Part shown: positions 9,754-19,090 of the stretch, one piece after another
How the letters are laid out: each line of letters opens with the position of its first letter
How positions within the stretch are numbered: the first letter of the stretch is position 1
Assembly (NCBI RefSeq): GCF_002159765.1
Contig: NZ_NFJH01000002.1
Location: 1 to 64,000 of the forward strand
Length of the DNA: 64,000 nucleotides
Origin: Collinsella sp. An268
Lineage (GTDB): Bacteria; Actinomycetota; Coriobacteriia; Coriobacteriales; Coriobacteriaceae
Direction: 5' to 3'
Notes under the pieces: generated by a model
Database searches by the model: none
Told to the model about the DNA's origin: nothing
What the model saw: only the letters and a program-made list of their open reading frames with translations
Made by a program: the position numbers and the translations under genes

Positions 9754-9844
9754 GGCGAATCCCGAGACACCGGCATCGCGGCGTGCCGTACGGGGTATGC
9801 TGCGGGTAGCTATCTGTGTGCCGGACGCGAGACGGGAGGCCCCC

Positions 9845-10165
9845 ATGATCGTCACCACCACCAACTCCGTCGAGGGATATCGGGTCGAGGAATACCTCGG
9901 CGTCGTCGCCGGCGAGGTCGTCTCGGGCATCAACATGTTCCGCGATATCGGCGCGGGCTTGCGCAACATGTTCGGCGGTCGCTCAGCGGGCTATGAGGAT
10001 GAGATGCAGAGCGCGCGGCAGGAGTGCCTCGCCGAGATGGGGCGTCGTGCCGAGGAGCTCGGGGCGAACGCGGTCATCGGCGCGTCGCTCGGCTACGAGA
10101 CGTTCGAGGGCATGATCATGACGGTGGCCTCCGGCACGGCGGTGCGCATCCGGCGGGACCGCTAG
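9845..10165 (+). CDS. YbjQ/UPF0145 family protein
   Basis: 106 residues matching the UPF0145 (YbjQ) family: [21 protein letters not shown] at the N-terminus, a glycine-rich [20 protein letters not shown] loop, and a [13 protein letters not shown] strand. Family members form pentamers and were once called heavy-metal-binding, but their function is unknown. The stop codon shares the palindrome CTAG (10162-10165) with the stop of the convergent gene on the other strand. Confidence 0.88.
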   Translation: MIVTTTNSVEGYRVEEYLGVVAGEVVSGINMFRDIGAGLRNMFGGRSAGYEDEMQSARQECLAEMGRRAEELGANAVIGASLGYETFEGMIMTVASGTAVRIRRDR

Positions 10166-10797
10166 GGGCAGGCCATCGCAACGAGCATGGACGCGAACAT
10201 GATGGTGAAGACGAGGTTGCTCCAACCGCCGAAGAGCACGCAGCGCGCGGGCTGCGGGGCGTGCATCCAGACAAGGCCCAAGAAGCTGGTCGCTACGGGC
10301 GTGAGGACGACGAACCAAGCAGGGAGGACGGTCTGACCGAGTACGATGCCCGCGCCCAGGAAGATGAACCCGGCGTACAGGGGTATCGTTGCCAAGCGCA
10401 TGACGGTCAAGATGTTGGCGGAGACTTCCTCGTAAAGGTCCTCGTGTCCCGCTTTGGCGATGATGGAGAGGTAGACGTACTGCGCATGATAGGCGCCACC
10501 GCAGATGAGCGCGAAGGAGAGGAGCACCGCCGCCGCGATAAGAAGCCAAGCAAACTCGCCCCGCGCGATGAGGGGAAGAGCAAGAAAGCCCGTCACGTAC
10601 AGAAAAGCGGCAACGGGGCCGAGCGCCCCGCCCGCGCGCACGCGGGCGGTGGGGATATCGCGCATGATGCGCATGTACGGCTTGAGCGTACCGTCCATGT
10701 CATAGGCGCCGAGGGTGAAATAGAGCAGCATGTCGCCGGCGAACATCAGGACCGAGCCTATGAGGCCGAGGGCGATGAAGGTGATGACGAGCGGCAT
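10162..10797 (-). CDS. Polytopic membrane protein of unknown function
   Basis: 211 residues with about six transmembrane helices, no recognised catalytic motif. The start at 10797 (MPLVITF) is set by AAAGGAGAT directly upstream; a longer frame lacks a start signal. The loop after the first helix holds two acidic residues and a [14 protein letters not shown] segment that may be conserved. It converges on the YbjQ gene with a 4-base overlap. gpmA lies 59 bases upstream on the same strand, so a gpmA transcript could extend into it. Confidence 0.7.
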   Translation of the reverse strand: MPLVITFIALGLIGSVLMFAGDMLLYFTLGAYDMDGTLKPYMRIMRDIPTARVRAGGALGPVAAFLYVTGFLALPLIARGEFAWLLIAAAVLLSFALICGGAYHAQYVYLSIIAKAGHEDLYEEVSANILTVMRLATIPLYAGFIFLGAGIVLGQTVLPAWFVVLTPVATSFLGLVWMHAPQPARCVLFGGWSNLVFTIMFASMLVAMACP

Positions 10798-10856
10798 GGC
10801 ATCTCCTTTCGAAGGGGGTGGGGTGTCCGATAGGGGCGGGTGCGGCAAGCGGCGCG

Positions 10857-11612
10857 CTAGTGCGCCTTCCCCTGGTTCGCCACGGCGTCTATCTTGGCTG
10901 CGATGACCGCCGGGTCGCCGAGGTAACGCTTGCCGAGCACGTTCATCTGCGTGTCGAACGTGTAGACGAGGGGTATGCCCGTGGGGATGTTCACCTCGAG
11001 AATCTCAGTGGGTGAAAGATGCTCGAAGCGCATGACGAGCGCGCGCAGGCTGTTGCCGTGCGCCGCGATGAGCACGCGCTTGCCGGCGCGCATCTCGGGC
11101 AGGATCGTCTCCTCGAAATAGGGCCAGGCACGTTCGACGGTGGTTTCGAGGCATTCGGCAAGTGGGAGCTCGTCTGCCGGCACATCACGGTACATCGCCT
11201 GCACATGAGGGTCGCGCTCGTCGCCGGCCTCGAGTGCCGGAGGCATCACATCAAAGCTGCGGCGCCAGATCTTCACCTGCTCGTCGCCGTACACCGCCGC
11301 GGTCTCCGCCTTGTTCATGCCCTGGAGCGCGCCGTAGTGGCGCTCGTTCAGCTTCCAGCTCTTCACGACGGGGAGCCAGGAGCGGTCGAGCTCATCGAGC
11401 ACGATATCGAGGGTGTGGATGGCACGCTTGAGCCGGCTCGTGAAGCAAAGGTCGAAGTCGAAGCCTTCGGCTGCGAGCTCCCGCCCGCCCGCTGCGGCCT
11501 CTTTGCGTCCGGTGTCGGATAGGTCGACGTCGGTCCAGCCGGTAAAGAGGTTCAGGCGGTTCCATTCGCTTTCGCCGTGGCGGATAAGCACGAGCTGCAT
11601 CTGGTCTGACAT
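10857..11612 (-). CDS. gpmA: 2,3-bisphosphoglycerate-dependent phosphoglycerate mutase
   Basis: Interconverts 3- and 2-phosphoglycerate in glycolysis. The catalytic histidine is in [10 protein letters not shown] near the N-terminus, [12 protein letters not shown] and [14 protein letters not shown] follow, and the second active-site histidine is in [10 protein letters not shown]. The 251-residue length matches the E. coli type. The start MSDQMQLV at 11612 has GGAGGAG just upstream. Its promoter region carries a -10-like TATAGT and a palindrome that is repeated in front of the divergent DUF3793 gene. E. coli gpmA is reported to be Fur-regulated, so iron control here would not be unique. Confidence 0.95.
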   Translation of the reverse strand: MSDQMQLVLIRHGESEWNRLNLFTGWTDVDLSDTGRKEAAAGGRELAAEGFDFDLCFTSRLKRAIHTLDIVLDELDRSWLPVVKSWKLNERHYGALQGMNKAETAAVYGDEQVKIWRRSFDVMPPALEAGDERDPHVQAMYRDVPADELPLAECLETTVERAWPYFEETILPEMRAGKRVLIAAHGNSLRALVMRFEHLSPTEILEVNIPTGIPLVYTFDTQMNVLGKRYLGDPAVIAAKIDAVANQGKAH

Positions 11613-11628
11613 GGGCTCCTCCAAAAAG

Positions 11629-11656
11629 ATAACCATGGTTAACTAAATTGACTATA
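11629..11656 (-). promoter_or_regulatory. gpmA promoter with metalloregulator-like operator
   Basis: A 16-bp imperfect palindrome (11629-11644, core TAACCATGGTTA) lies six bases downstream of a minus-strand -10-like TATAGT (11656 to 11651). It would cover the transcription start, the classic place for a repressor. The same pattern recurs at 11696-11711, 11744-11759 and 23112-23127. No good -35 hexamer is seen. Confidence 0.6.
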
Positions 11657-11695
11657 CCCGCGTTACCGGGGGACGGTGGCCGTATGCGAAAAAAA

Positions 11696-11711
11696 GATAA
11701 CTGAGGGTAAC
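11696..11711. promoter_or_regulatory. Degenerate copy of the 16-bp operator
   Basis: GATAACTGAGGGTAAC has the same 16-bp frame as the other sites (GxTAxC at the left, GGxTAAC at the right) but a changed centre. It lies midway between the gpmA and DUF3793 promoters and may be a weaker or auxiliary site. Confidence 0.4.
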
Positions 11712-11740
11712 TTTTTGCTGCGCGCGAGAAGCAGGTCTGC

Positions 11741-11759
11741 TATGTTATCCATGGCTAAC
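11741..11759 (+). promoter_or_regulatory. DUF3793-flavodoxin-hemH promoter -10 overlapped by operator
   Basis: The palindrome GTTATCCATGGCTAAC (11744-11759) overlaps a -10-like TATGTT (11741-11746). It matches the gpmA site at 13 of 16 positions when that site is read on its minus strand, and the site before the ABC transporter operon (23112-23127) at 14 of 16. Overlap with the -10 implies repression. Confidence 0.6.
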
Positions 11760-11780
11760 AGCAAAGGGACGGGAGATGGC

Positions 11781-12518
11781 ATGGAACGGTCGATAACGCG
11801 AGGGGAGCTCGAGGCGGCTCTGGTCCGCTCGTGCGCGCCGGTGCTCCTGGGCGTAAAGCCGGCGAATCTCTTCACCTTCTGCGGGTGCTTTGGGTGCGGG
11901 GGCGCCGACGGCGACACCTCCTCATGCCCGTCCCCCGTGGCCCCGTCAGACGATGCGCGCTGCGCGCGGCGCCGCGACGCCTTGTCGCGGCTCGTGCGCG
12001 ACCTTGACGCGACGCTTACGCCGTATGGCATGCGCTGCCGCGTTATCGCGTGGCGCTCTTTTGGAGCGCTGGTCTTAGCGTACCGCCCGACGCTGGTGGA
12101 GCGCTGCCTCAAGGATGCGGAAGTGGCCCGGGAGCTCTCCTGCCTGGGCTATCCCGCACGGCTTGGACCGGTATCTGTGGCGTCGTCCCGTCCCTGCGGC
12201 CCGCAGGGGCCCGCGCGCGCCGGGGACGCCTTGGACGGCTGCGTCGAGCACCTCGCCAGGCGGTTTGGCGAGCGGGGCGTGCCGCATGAGGTGGGGTACT
12301 TCTTGGGCTATCCCGCGGCCGACGTGCGCGGCTTCGTCGAGAACGAGGGGCGCGACTATCTGTGCTGCGGTTGCTGGAAGGTATATGCCGACGTGCGGGG
12401 CGCCATGCGGCGGTTCGCCCGCTACAAGCGCTGTACGCGACGCGTGCTGCACCTCTACGGCACGGGAGTTCCGCTGACCGAGCTGGCACGCGATCCGGCG
12501 TGCGCGCAAGTCGCCTAA
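11781..12518 (+). CDS. DUF3793 family protein
   Basis: 245 residues. The second half carries the DUF3793 pattern: HEVGYFLGYPAADVRGF, then ENEGRDYLCCGCWKVY and an FARYKRCT segment. Function is unproven; in many anaerobes these genes sit beside flavodoxin genes, as here. This copy is rich in cysteine near the N-terminus (FCGCFGCGG) and again in the CCGC stretch, which could bind metal or a cluster. I chose the ATG at 11781 (GGGAG upstream) because longer starts would lie upstream of the apparent promoter. The flavodoxin gene follows 64 bases later. Confidence 0.8.
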   Translation: MERSITRGELEAALVRSCAPVLLGVKPANLFTFCGCFGCGGADGDTSSCPSPVAPSDDARCARRRDALSRLVRDLDATLTPYGMRCRVIAWRSFGALVLAYRPTLVERCLKDAEVARELSCLGYPARLGPVSVASSRPCGPQGPARAGDALDGCVEHLARRFGERGVPHEVGYFLGYPAADVRGFVENEGRDYLCCGCWKVYADVRGAMRRFARYKRCTRRVLHLYGTGVPLTELARDPACAQVA

Positions 12519-12582
12519 GAGGCGTCAAGCAGGTATCTCAGGTCGGCATGGGGCCGGCCTCCGATAAGAAAGGACAACCGAT

Positions 12583-13002
12583 ATGAGCAAGGTGGCAGTG
12601 GTGTTTTGGAGCGGTACGGGCAATACCGAAGCCATGGCGGAGCTCGTCGCTGCGGGTGCGCGCGATGCGGGCGCCGAGGCCGAGGTCATCGCCTGCGCGG
12701 ACTTCTCCTCATCCGACCTCGACGGCTATGATGCCTTCGCCTTCGGATGCCCCGCCATGGGCGCCGAGGAGCTTGAGAGCGAGGAGTTCGAACCTATGTG
12801 GGATGACGTCGAGCCGGAGCTCCCGGGGCGCAAGGTCGCCCTGTTCGGCAGCTACGATTGGGCGGATGGCGAGTGGATGGACCTCTGGCGCGAGCGCGCC
12901 GAGGCGGCGGGCATCACGATTGCCGACACCGTCATCGCCAAGGACTATCCCGATGAGGACGCGTCGGTCGCCTGTCGCGCGCTCGGCGCCGCGCTCGCAT
13001 AG
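12583..13002 (+). CDS. Flavodoxin
   Basis: FMN-binding electron carrier that typically replaces ferredoxin when iron is scarce. The phosphate-binding loop SGTGNTEAM is near the N-terminus, and the FAFGCPAMGAEELE and ALFGSYDWADGEW loops flank the isoalloxazine ring. 139 residues, the short-chain form. AAAGGA precedes the ATG. It lies between DUF3793 and hemH, all on one strand with short gaps, behind a palindrome shared with gpmA and an ABC transporter pair, which fits a low-iron response. Confidence 0.93.
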   Translation: MSKVAVVFWSGTGNTEAMAELVAAGARDAGAEAEVIACADFSSSDLDGYDAFAFGCPAMGAEELESEEFEPMWDDVEPELPGRKVALFGSYDWADGEWMDLWRERAEAAGITIADTVIAKDYPDEDASVACRALGAALA

Positions 13003-13010
13003 GGGGCGCG

Positions 13011-14042
13011 ATGGGTGAGCGCGGCATGGGCCGCGCGGGCGTGCTGATGGTCAACACGGGTTCTCCCGCGGCGCCGACGGCACCGGCGGTAGCCGCCTAT
13101 CTGAAAACGTTTCTCATGGACGAGCGCATCCGGCCGCTGCCCGCGCCGGTTTGGCGGGCCATACTCGACCACATCATCCTGCCGCGCCGGAGTCCCGCCT
13201 CGGCCGCAAAGTATGCCTCGATCTGGACGGAGGCGGGCTCACCACTCATCGTAGGATGTTGCGCGCTCGCCGCCCGCGTCGAGCAGGCGTTGCACGCAGG
13301 GGCTGCCGCCACGGAGCCGTGGCGCGACGCAGCGGTCCGCGCGGCCATGGTGTACGGGGAGCCGGGCGTTGAGGCGGCTCTGAGGGAGCTGCGCGCGGCG
13401 GGCTGCGGACGGCTCGCAGTGCTGCCGCTCTATCCGCAGTCGGCGTACTCCACAACCGCGGCGGCGCTCGATGCCGTCGCACGCGGGCTCCAGCGGATGG
13501 GGTGGGAGCCGCCCCTCACGGCGGTCGAGAGCTATGGCGACGATGCGGGGTATGTGGATGCCGTCGCCGCCTCGATTCGTGCGGCGGGCTTCGACGCGGC
13601 CGGGGACTATCTGCTGCTTTCGTTTCATGCGGTGCCGCTTCCCGATGTGGATGCCGGCGACACCTATCCGCAGCAGGTCGGCAAGACGGCGCGCGCGATC
13701 GCCGCCCGTTTGGGGCTGGATGAGGGTGCCTGGTCGTTTTCCTACCAATCACCCTTCGAGGACGGCCGTCGCTGGACGGGTCCCAACACGGCGCGCACGG
13801 TGCGCGCGCTCGCGCAGCGCGAGCCGCGGCGCCTCGTGGTCGCCTGCCCGGGTTTTGCCGTGGACTGCCTCGAGACGCTCTATGATGTCGAGCAGGTCAT
13901 GCTGCCGGCGTACCGCGAGCAGCGCGGCGGCGATGCTCCCGGGCTCGTGTACGTGCCCTGCCTTAACGACGCGCAAGACCATGCTCGGGTGCTCGCCGAC
14001 ATCGTCTGCCGCGCCTTGGCAGGCGATGGCACCGTGGGTTAA
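13011..14042 (+). CDS. hemH: Ferrochelatase
   Basis: Inserts iron into (or may remove it from) a porphyrin. The catalytic histidine is in LSFHAVPLPDVDAGDTYP and the paired glutamate in CPGFAVDCLETLYD; YQSPFEDGRRW lies between. 343 residues. The CPGFxxDCLET form resembles proteobacterial protoporphyrin ferrochelatases rather than the PxGFVxDHxEVLYD form of actinobacterial coproporphyrin ferrochelatases, a hint of lateral origin. No other heme biosynthesis gene is in the window. It begins 8 bases after flavodoxin, so the two are co-transcribed. In an organism that cannot make heme, an orphan HemH might process scavenged heme; this is speculation. Confidence 0.9.
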   Translation: MGERGMGRAGVLMVNTGSPAAPTAPAVAAYLKTFLMDERIRPLPAPVWRAILDHIILPRRSPASAAKYASIWTEAGSPLIVGCCALAARVEQALHAGAAATEPWRDAAVRAAMVYGEPGVEAALRELRAAGCGRLAVLPLYPQSAYSTTAAALDAVARGLQRMGWEPPLTAVESYGDDAGYVDAVAASIRAAGFDAAGDYLLLSFHAVPLPDVDAGDTYPQQVGKTARAIAARLGLDEGAWSFSYQSPFEDGRRWTGPNTARTVRALAQREPRRLVVACPGFAVDCLETLYDVEQVMLPAYREQRGGDAPGLVYVPCLNDAQDHARVLADIVCRALAGDGTVG

Positions 14043-14048
14043 CGCAGC

Positions 14049-14078
14049 GGGGCGGGCGCTCCAATGAGCGCCCGCCCC
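14049..14078. terminator. Hairpin between convergent hemH and surface protein genes
   Basis: A perfect 12-bp GC stem (14049-14060 with 14067-14078) closes a 6-base loop, seven bases after the hemH stop and 36 bases from the end of the convergent surface protein gene. No T tract on either side, but position suggests a two-way terminator. Confidence 0.7.
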
Positions 14079-14113
14079 GTCTCAGGTTCTCGGGATATCT
14101 GCGCTAAGCGCTG

Positions 14114-17100
14114 CTACGAGCGGCGCCTTATGCGTGCGCCGGCAGCGAGAGCCGACAGGCCGGCGAGCGCCGGGACAAGCGATAGCAGCGCGCTTGCGTC
14201 GCCCGTAGCCGGGATGGTGGACGGGTCGTGCCCGGTGCCGTTCCCAGAGCCGCCGCCAGGGGTGGTGCCGCCATCGCCGGAGTTGCCGCCATCGCCCGGC
14301 TGCCCGCCACCGGGCTCATCGGGCGGATTGGGCGCCACGTAGTCCGGGTCCTCGGCGCCGCATGCGGCGCAGACGCCCTCTTGGTAGTCATGGCCCTTGG
14401 CGGGGACCTCCACCTCGATGCTCGTCGTGTAGTCCGCGCCGTCCAGGTTGACCGTGGCGGTGAGCGTGGCCTTGCCCGTCTCGGTGCAGGTCGGCTCGAC
14501 CAGGGTCGTGGACGCAACCTGCGCGCTCACCGTGCGCGTGCCGCCGCAGTCGGGGTCGGTGCAGGCGAAGGTCGCCTCAGCCGTGGCGTTGTCGGCCCCC
14601 CAAGCCCACGTGGGCTTATCGTTCCATGTGTGCACGTGCACCTTCTCGAGCGTCACTTCGATGGACACATCGTCCTTCACGGTGAGGGAATCGCCCGACG
14701 CGAACTCCTCGCCGTTGACCAAGAGGGAGGTGAGCAGATAGCCGTCCTCGGCCGTCGCGCTCACGGTGATGACGTCGCCGAAGGCCAGCGCATCGTCGCC
14801 CGGCGTCACCTGCTGGTCCGCGCGCTCGACTACGATCGAGCCGTGCTCGAGGTCGGCGGGGACGGTGAGGTCGAAGCGCTCGATCTCGTTGAAGTAGGCG
14901 TCGACCGAGCTCTTGGCGCTCATGGCGATCTGATGGGTGCTCTCGGTGACGAGCTCCTCCTCCACAGGGGTGAACGTCGTGACCGTGCCCTGCGTCACGC
15001 CCCATTTGAGGAAGCGGCTGTCTTGGCCCGCGGTGGCCTTGAGGTCGACCACGGTATCCGGTACGAGCCCGGTGCCCGACGCGACCTGCGCGCCGTTCGC
15101 CGTCGCCGTGACCGTTCCTGAGCCGCCCGCCTCGCTCACCGCGGCGTACTCGAGCATGTAGAGCACGTCGGGCTCGAAGGCGGCGCCGACGGTCAGGTTA
15201 TCGAGCACCCGCAGGGTGACGGATGCGAACTCGTCGCCATAGCTCTCGAGGGCATCTGTCCAGCCCACGAAGCGGTAGTACGTGTCCGGCGCGGCCGTGA
15301 ACGTCAGCTCGGTGCCCCGGACCACCGTGATCGTACCGTCCTCATCGGGCGTGAGGGCCTGCGTTCCGTCCGAGACCGCGACGGAGCCGCCCGTGAGCGC
15401 GGGAATCGTCACCGTGCGCGCCACGGAGGGGTCGTCGACGGGCACGAAGACCGCCTCGATTGCGTGCGCGCCCTCGTACGGGGTGAAGGTCAGCTCATTG
15501 CCCACGGCGCCGATGGCCTGCTCGCCCGATGCGTTCGTGATGACCCACTCCTTGAGGACATAGCCCTCTTGCGGCGTGGCGGTGAGCTTGATCGGGTTGG
15601 ACACCATCGTGCCCGCGGCGTCGAGCGGGGTGCCCGCCTCCGTCACCGCCTCAACGGTGCCGATGACGTTGCCGTCCGCATCGGTGACGGTAGAGGTGTA
15701 GCTGATCTCGCTTTGGTCGACGACCTTCGCGCTGGTCACCGTGATGGTGGCGTCGTTGACGATGGAGAAGTTGAACGCGCCGTCCGCCATGTTCACGGAC
15801 TGGGGCTCCTCGCCTACCTGCGTCAGGGTGACATCGGTCACGATGTAGCCCTCGCGCGGGGCGACCTCGATGTAGACGATGGTCTCCTCGGGGACGCTCT
15901 CCCCGCTCTGGATGGGAACGTTGCCGAGGTGGGTCGCTGTGACCTGGACCTCGTCCGCGTTGAAGTCGAGCGTGAGGGGCACCATGCGCTTGGGCGTCGT
16001 AATCGTGGCCTCGTTGGACCAGACGCTCTCCGTGCTCCCGCTCACCGAGGTGACGACGAAGGTGTAGGCGGTGTTGGATGCGAGTCCGTCGACCTGGTAT
16101 TCGAGCGTGTCCTTAGGCAGGGGGCTCTCCGTCAACTTACGGTAGGTCCCGTCCGCCTCCTTCTGGTAGACGTGATAGCCGTCGATAGCGGTGCGTCCGG
16201 CAGCCGAGGGATCGCTCCAGGTGAGGGAGGCGCTCGCCTCGCTGTCAACGGTCGCCTCAAGGTCGCCCACCGCCGGGGCGGGCGCGCCGATGTTGGACAC
16301 GTTGTAGCCCACGACGAGGGCGTTTCTGCCCGCAAGGCCGAGGTCGACCTCGTCTTTGCCGAGGGTCCACGTGAACCCGTAAGAGCGCGTGACCGCCTCG
16401 GGGATGCCGTACTCCTCGCTCAGGTACTTCGCATCGAGATCCTGTACCGTGCCGCTCGTCTCCGTCTCGCTCGAGGTGGTCTTGGAGGTGCTGTGCCCGC
16501 TCATCTCCTCGAGACTGTAGTTGACGCCGGCCATCACGGAGAACATGCCGAGGTTGGCGCCCGTCGTCGCGGAGATCTCAAACGAGAAGCCCGTCTCCTG
16601 CTCGATGGTCTCCGTCGTCGCCTCGCCGCTCGTGCTCGCGCTCGACGTCTCGCCGCCGTTGTAGCCGAGCTGGTAGGTGTTGAGGCTCAGCTGGTCCATA
16701 TCGCTGGCGTAGCCCCAGGGGTTGCCCTCCTGGCCCAGGTAGCCGAGGTTGAGCTTCTTCATGGCGGTGAACGTGTCGTCCGTGCCCGCCGTCTCCTCCG
16801 CCATCATGGCGTTGTAGACGTCGACGAAGTTGTTGTAGTCGTCCACGGACATCTGCACGTAGGTGGGTGTCTTGGGCACCGAGATGGTGAGACCCGCCTC
16901 CTCGAGGTCGACCCACTGCGTGCCGTCCTCGCTCATGAGCTGGTAGTTGTAGTTGAAGACGGGCGTGCGGTAGAGCACCACGCTGTCATAGGCCTTGGCG
17001 GTGAAGCTGTCCGTGACGGAGCGCGTGAGCGTGTTCTCGAAGCTCCGGGTCCAGCTGTTGGCGTAACCCGCCTCGACCTCCACGTTGACGGCGGGGGTCT

Positions 17101-19090
17101 CCACGCCAAAGGCGCCGCCGATGCTGTAGGACTTGCTCTCGGAGGTGCCCTCCGTGTACTCGTAGGTGCGCGTGAAGGCGTAGGTGGTGGCGCCGGCGTC
17201 GTTGCCGATGTCGATCTCGTCGAAGTAGGGCGCCATCTGGAGCACCGTGAGCACCTGCGGGTCGGCGTATACGTAGGACTTGCCCGTGTAGCGCGCCATC
17301 ACGCCGTCGTCGTCGCGGTCCATGGGCGTGATGACGAGGTTGGTGTGGTAGCCGCCGCCCGTGTTGGAGATCAGAAAATCGCTGGTGACGTCGAAGAAGC
17401 GCGTCTGGTCCGTGCCACCCTGGCTTCCCACGGGACCGCCCTTGCCGTCGTAGTTGGCGCCGCCGATCATGCCGAGGCGGTAGTAGTAGTCGTTCTGGTG
17501 CCGGTCCTTCATGACGATCACGTACATGACCTGCTCGTAGCCCCACTCGTTGCCGTCGAAGTTCCCGGCCACGACGGACTGCACGTAGTGCTCGTCGACT
17601 ACTTGGCTGCCCACTCCGTCATCGTCCTCGTTGAAGACGCCGGGGGTGTGCAGGCGCTCCGGCGTCGATGTGCTCAGGTCGAAGAGCGCACCGCCCATGA
17701 AGACGTATTCGGCGGCGCCCCCTCCGTTCATGGCCACGCACTCGACATCCAGTGGGGAACGGCGCTTCTCGCCTCCCGTTCCGCCGGCGAACCACGCGTT
17801 GGAGCCCACCTCAGAGAGGTTGGTCGTGCTCGCATCCTCTCCCGGATGTGCGAACGAGCCGTCCTCGCGGGCGTTTAGCGTGATGATGACCCAGTTGTTG
17901 CCATCAATGTCCCATTGGTGGTCCACATCCACGTCGTAGGAGTTCGACTTGGACGTGATGGTGTTCTTGGACCCTGCGACCACGATCTCGTCCACGCCGT
18001 CCCCGTCGATGTCGCCGGCGGCAATGCCCGGCGCGGCAGGAGCGGTCATCTTATAGCGATCGCCGTCGCGATCCTCGCGCCGGAGTTGGCAGAAGCCGCT
18101 CTTTTGGTTGTCAAAGACCGTGCCGCCATCGCTCGCGCCGTAGGCAACGTTCAGCATCGGGAAGTAATAGGCGCAGTCCCAGCTTCTGCCCCTCGCTCCG
18201 CCGTTTATGTACGACACGACGGCGAGGTCGTCGATGCCGTCGCCGTTGAAGTCCCCGGTGGCGAGGTCGGCGGACATCTTGTCATGCTCATAGGTGCTGT
18301 CGTCGAGCTCGTGACCGTGATTCTCCTCCACGTACTTCCAGTGCAGGAGAGACTTGTCCCGCTCACTCATGCAGGAGATCGTGTTCGAGCCCGCGTCGTA
18401 GGAGAGCTGTGCCAGGCCGTACGTGTCGCCGTTGGTCAGCACGTGCGCCACGAGCGTCTCGCGTCCCGAACCGTCGTAGTCGCCGGCGGTGATGGCGATG
18501 TAGTTTCCACCGGTCCAGGCTTGGATCCCGCTCAGCCAGCCGGCGTTGTCCTCAAAGCGGTACGTGGCACTCTCGTTGCCCTGCGTGGTGTCGACAACCA
18601 CGATGACGATATCGTCCTCGCCGGTTGCGTCATGGCCGATGTAGGCGACGTGGTCCTTGCGCCCGCTGCCCGTGGGGTCAAAGGCCACCGACTCGACGTG
18701 GTACAGCTCCTTGAGCACGTTCACCGCGCTATCGCCGTAGAGCCCCGTGCTCTCAAAGCCGTTCGCGTCCTTGCCGTCGACCCCGAGGTTGAGGCCGCTG
18801 TCCACCCGCGTGTCGTACCAGCCGAGGTCGACGGTGTTCCCGTTGTCCTTGTTGCGGTACACCATGAGCTCGCTCTCGGCGTTCAGCAAAAACGGCTGGT
18901 TCAAGAGCTGCCCATAGGGGTTCTCGGTGCTGTTCTCGTCAAAGCCCGCCGGTTTGACCCGATCCATCTCCAGGATGGAGTCAAACCGGCCGGCCCCCTC
19001 GTCCGCCAGGGCGGGCGCGGCCGCAAAGGCCGTGAGGGGAAGCGCGAGCAGTAGGGCCAGTACCGCCGCGCGTGCAAAGGGCCTCCTCAT
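14114..19090 (-). CDS. Giant cell-wall-anchored protein: FG-GAP repeats, S/T-rich beta segments, FnIII, InlB-like repeats
   Basis: 1658 residues, exported and probably sortase-anchored. Signal peptide 1-29. Calcium-type DxDGxG loops occur at about 204-212 (DYDGSGRET), 280-288 (DFNGDGIDD), 360-368 (DIDGDGVDE) and 591-597, as in FG-GAP propeller repeats. Two long Ser/Thr-rich stretches of alternating polar residues follow (about 637-712 and 812-885). A fibronectin type III domain spans about 938-1034, then several InlB/Big-like beta modules (about 1037-1480), a short module with HTW and CTDPDCGG/CAACG cysteine pairs (1485-1580), a Gly/Pro linker, IPATGD (1626-1631), a hydrophobic helix and RIRRRS. 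IPATG is a variant of LPxTG. RBS AAAGGTGA. Role unknown: adhesin or ligand-binding; the S/T-rich segments recall beta pore-forming proteins, unproven. Confidence 0.85.
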   Translation of the reverse strand: MRRPFARAAVLALLLALPLTAFAAAPALADEGAGRFDSILEMDRVKPAGFDENSTENPYGQLLNQPFLLNAESELMVYRNKDNGNTVDLGWYDTRVDSGLNLGVDGKDANGFESTGLYGDSAVNVLKELYHVESVAFDPTGSGRKDHVAYIGHDATGEDDIVIVVVDTTQGNESATYRFEDNAGWLSGIQAWTGGNYIAITAGDYDGSGRETLVAHVLTNGDTYGLAQLSYDAGSNTISCMSERDKSLLHWKYVEENHGHELDDSTYEHDKMSADLATGDFNGDGIDDLAVVSYINGGARGRSWDCAYYFPMLNVAYGASDGGTVFDNQKSGFCQLRREDRDGDRYKMTAPAAPGIAAGDIDGDGVDEIVVAGSKNTITSKSNSYDVDVDHQWDIDGNNWVIITLNAREDGSFAHPGEDASTTNLSEVGSNAWFAGGTGGEKRRSPLDVECVAMNGGGAAEYVFMGGALFDLSTSTPERLHTPGVFNEDDDGVGSQVVDEHYVQSVVAGNFDGNEWGYEQVMYVIVMKDRHQNDYYYRLGMIGGANYDGKGGPVGSQGGTDQTRFFDVTSDFLISNTGGGYHTNLVITPMDRDDDGVMARYTGKSYVYADPQVLTVLQMAPYFDEIDIGNDAGATTYAFTRTYEYTEGTSESKSYSIGGAFGVETPAVNVEVEAGYANSWTRSFENTLTRSVTDSFTAKAYDSVVLYRTPVFNYNYQLMSEDGTQWVDLEEAGLTISVPKTPTYVQMSVDDYNNFVDVYNAMMAEETAGTDDTFTAMKKLNLGYLGQEGNPWGYASDMDQLSLNTYQLGYNGGETSSASTSGEATTETIEQETGFSFEISATTGANLGMFSVMAGVNYSLEEMSGHSTSKTTSSETETSGTVQDLDAKYLSEEYGIPEAVTRSYGFTWTLGKDEVDLGLAGRNALVVGYNVSNIGAPAPAVGDLEATVDSEASASLTWSDPSAAGRTAIDGYHVYQKEADGTYRKLTESPLPKDTLEYQVDGLASNTAYTFVVTSVSGSTESVWSNEATITTPKRMVPLTLDFNADEVQVTATHLGNVPIQSGESVPEETIVYIEVAPREGYIVTDVTLTQVGEEPQSVNMADGAFNFSIVNDATITVTSAKVVDQSEISYTSTVTDADGNVIGTVEAVTEAGTPLDAAGTMVSNPIKLTATPQEGYVLKEWVITNASGEQAIGAVGNELTFTPYEGAHAIEAVFVPVDDPSVARTVTIPALTGGSVAVSDGTQALTPDEDGTITVVRGTELTFTAAPDTYYRFVGWTDALESYGDEFASVTLRVLDNLTVGAAFEPDVLYMLEYAAVSEAGGSGTVTATANGAQVASGTGLVPDTVVDLKATAGQDSRFLKWGVTQGTVTTFTPVEEELVTESTHQIAMSAKSSVDAYFNEIERFDLTVPADLEHGSIVVERADQQVTPGDDALAFGDVITVSATAEDGYLLTSLLVNGEEFASGDSLTVKDDVSIEVTLEKVHVHTWNDKPTWAWGADNATAEATFACTDPDCGGTRTVSAQVASTTLVEPTCTETGKATLTATVNLDGADYTTSIEVEVPAKGHDYQEGVCAACGAEDPDYVAPNPPDEPGGGQPGDGGNSGDGGTTPGGGSGNGTGHDPSTIPATGDASALLSLVPALAGLSALAAGARIRRRS

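Noticed and set aside
14114-14228. LPXTG search suggested a classical LPxTG motif
   Set aside because: The motif is IPATG, not LPxTG; kept as a variant anchor because the helix and basic tail follow.
15464-17878. 804-codon plus-strand frame inside the surface protein gene
   Set aside because: It is antisense to a gene with signal peptide, domains and sorting signal; its translation is Val/Arg/His-rich without motifs.
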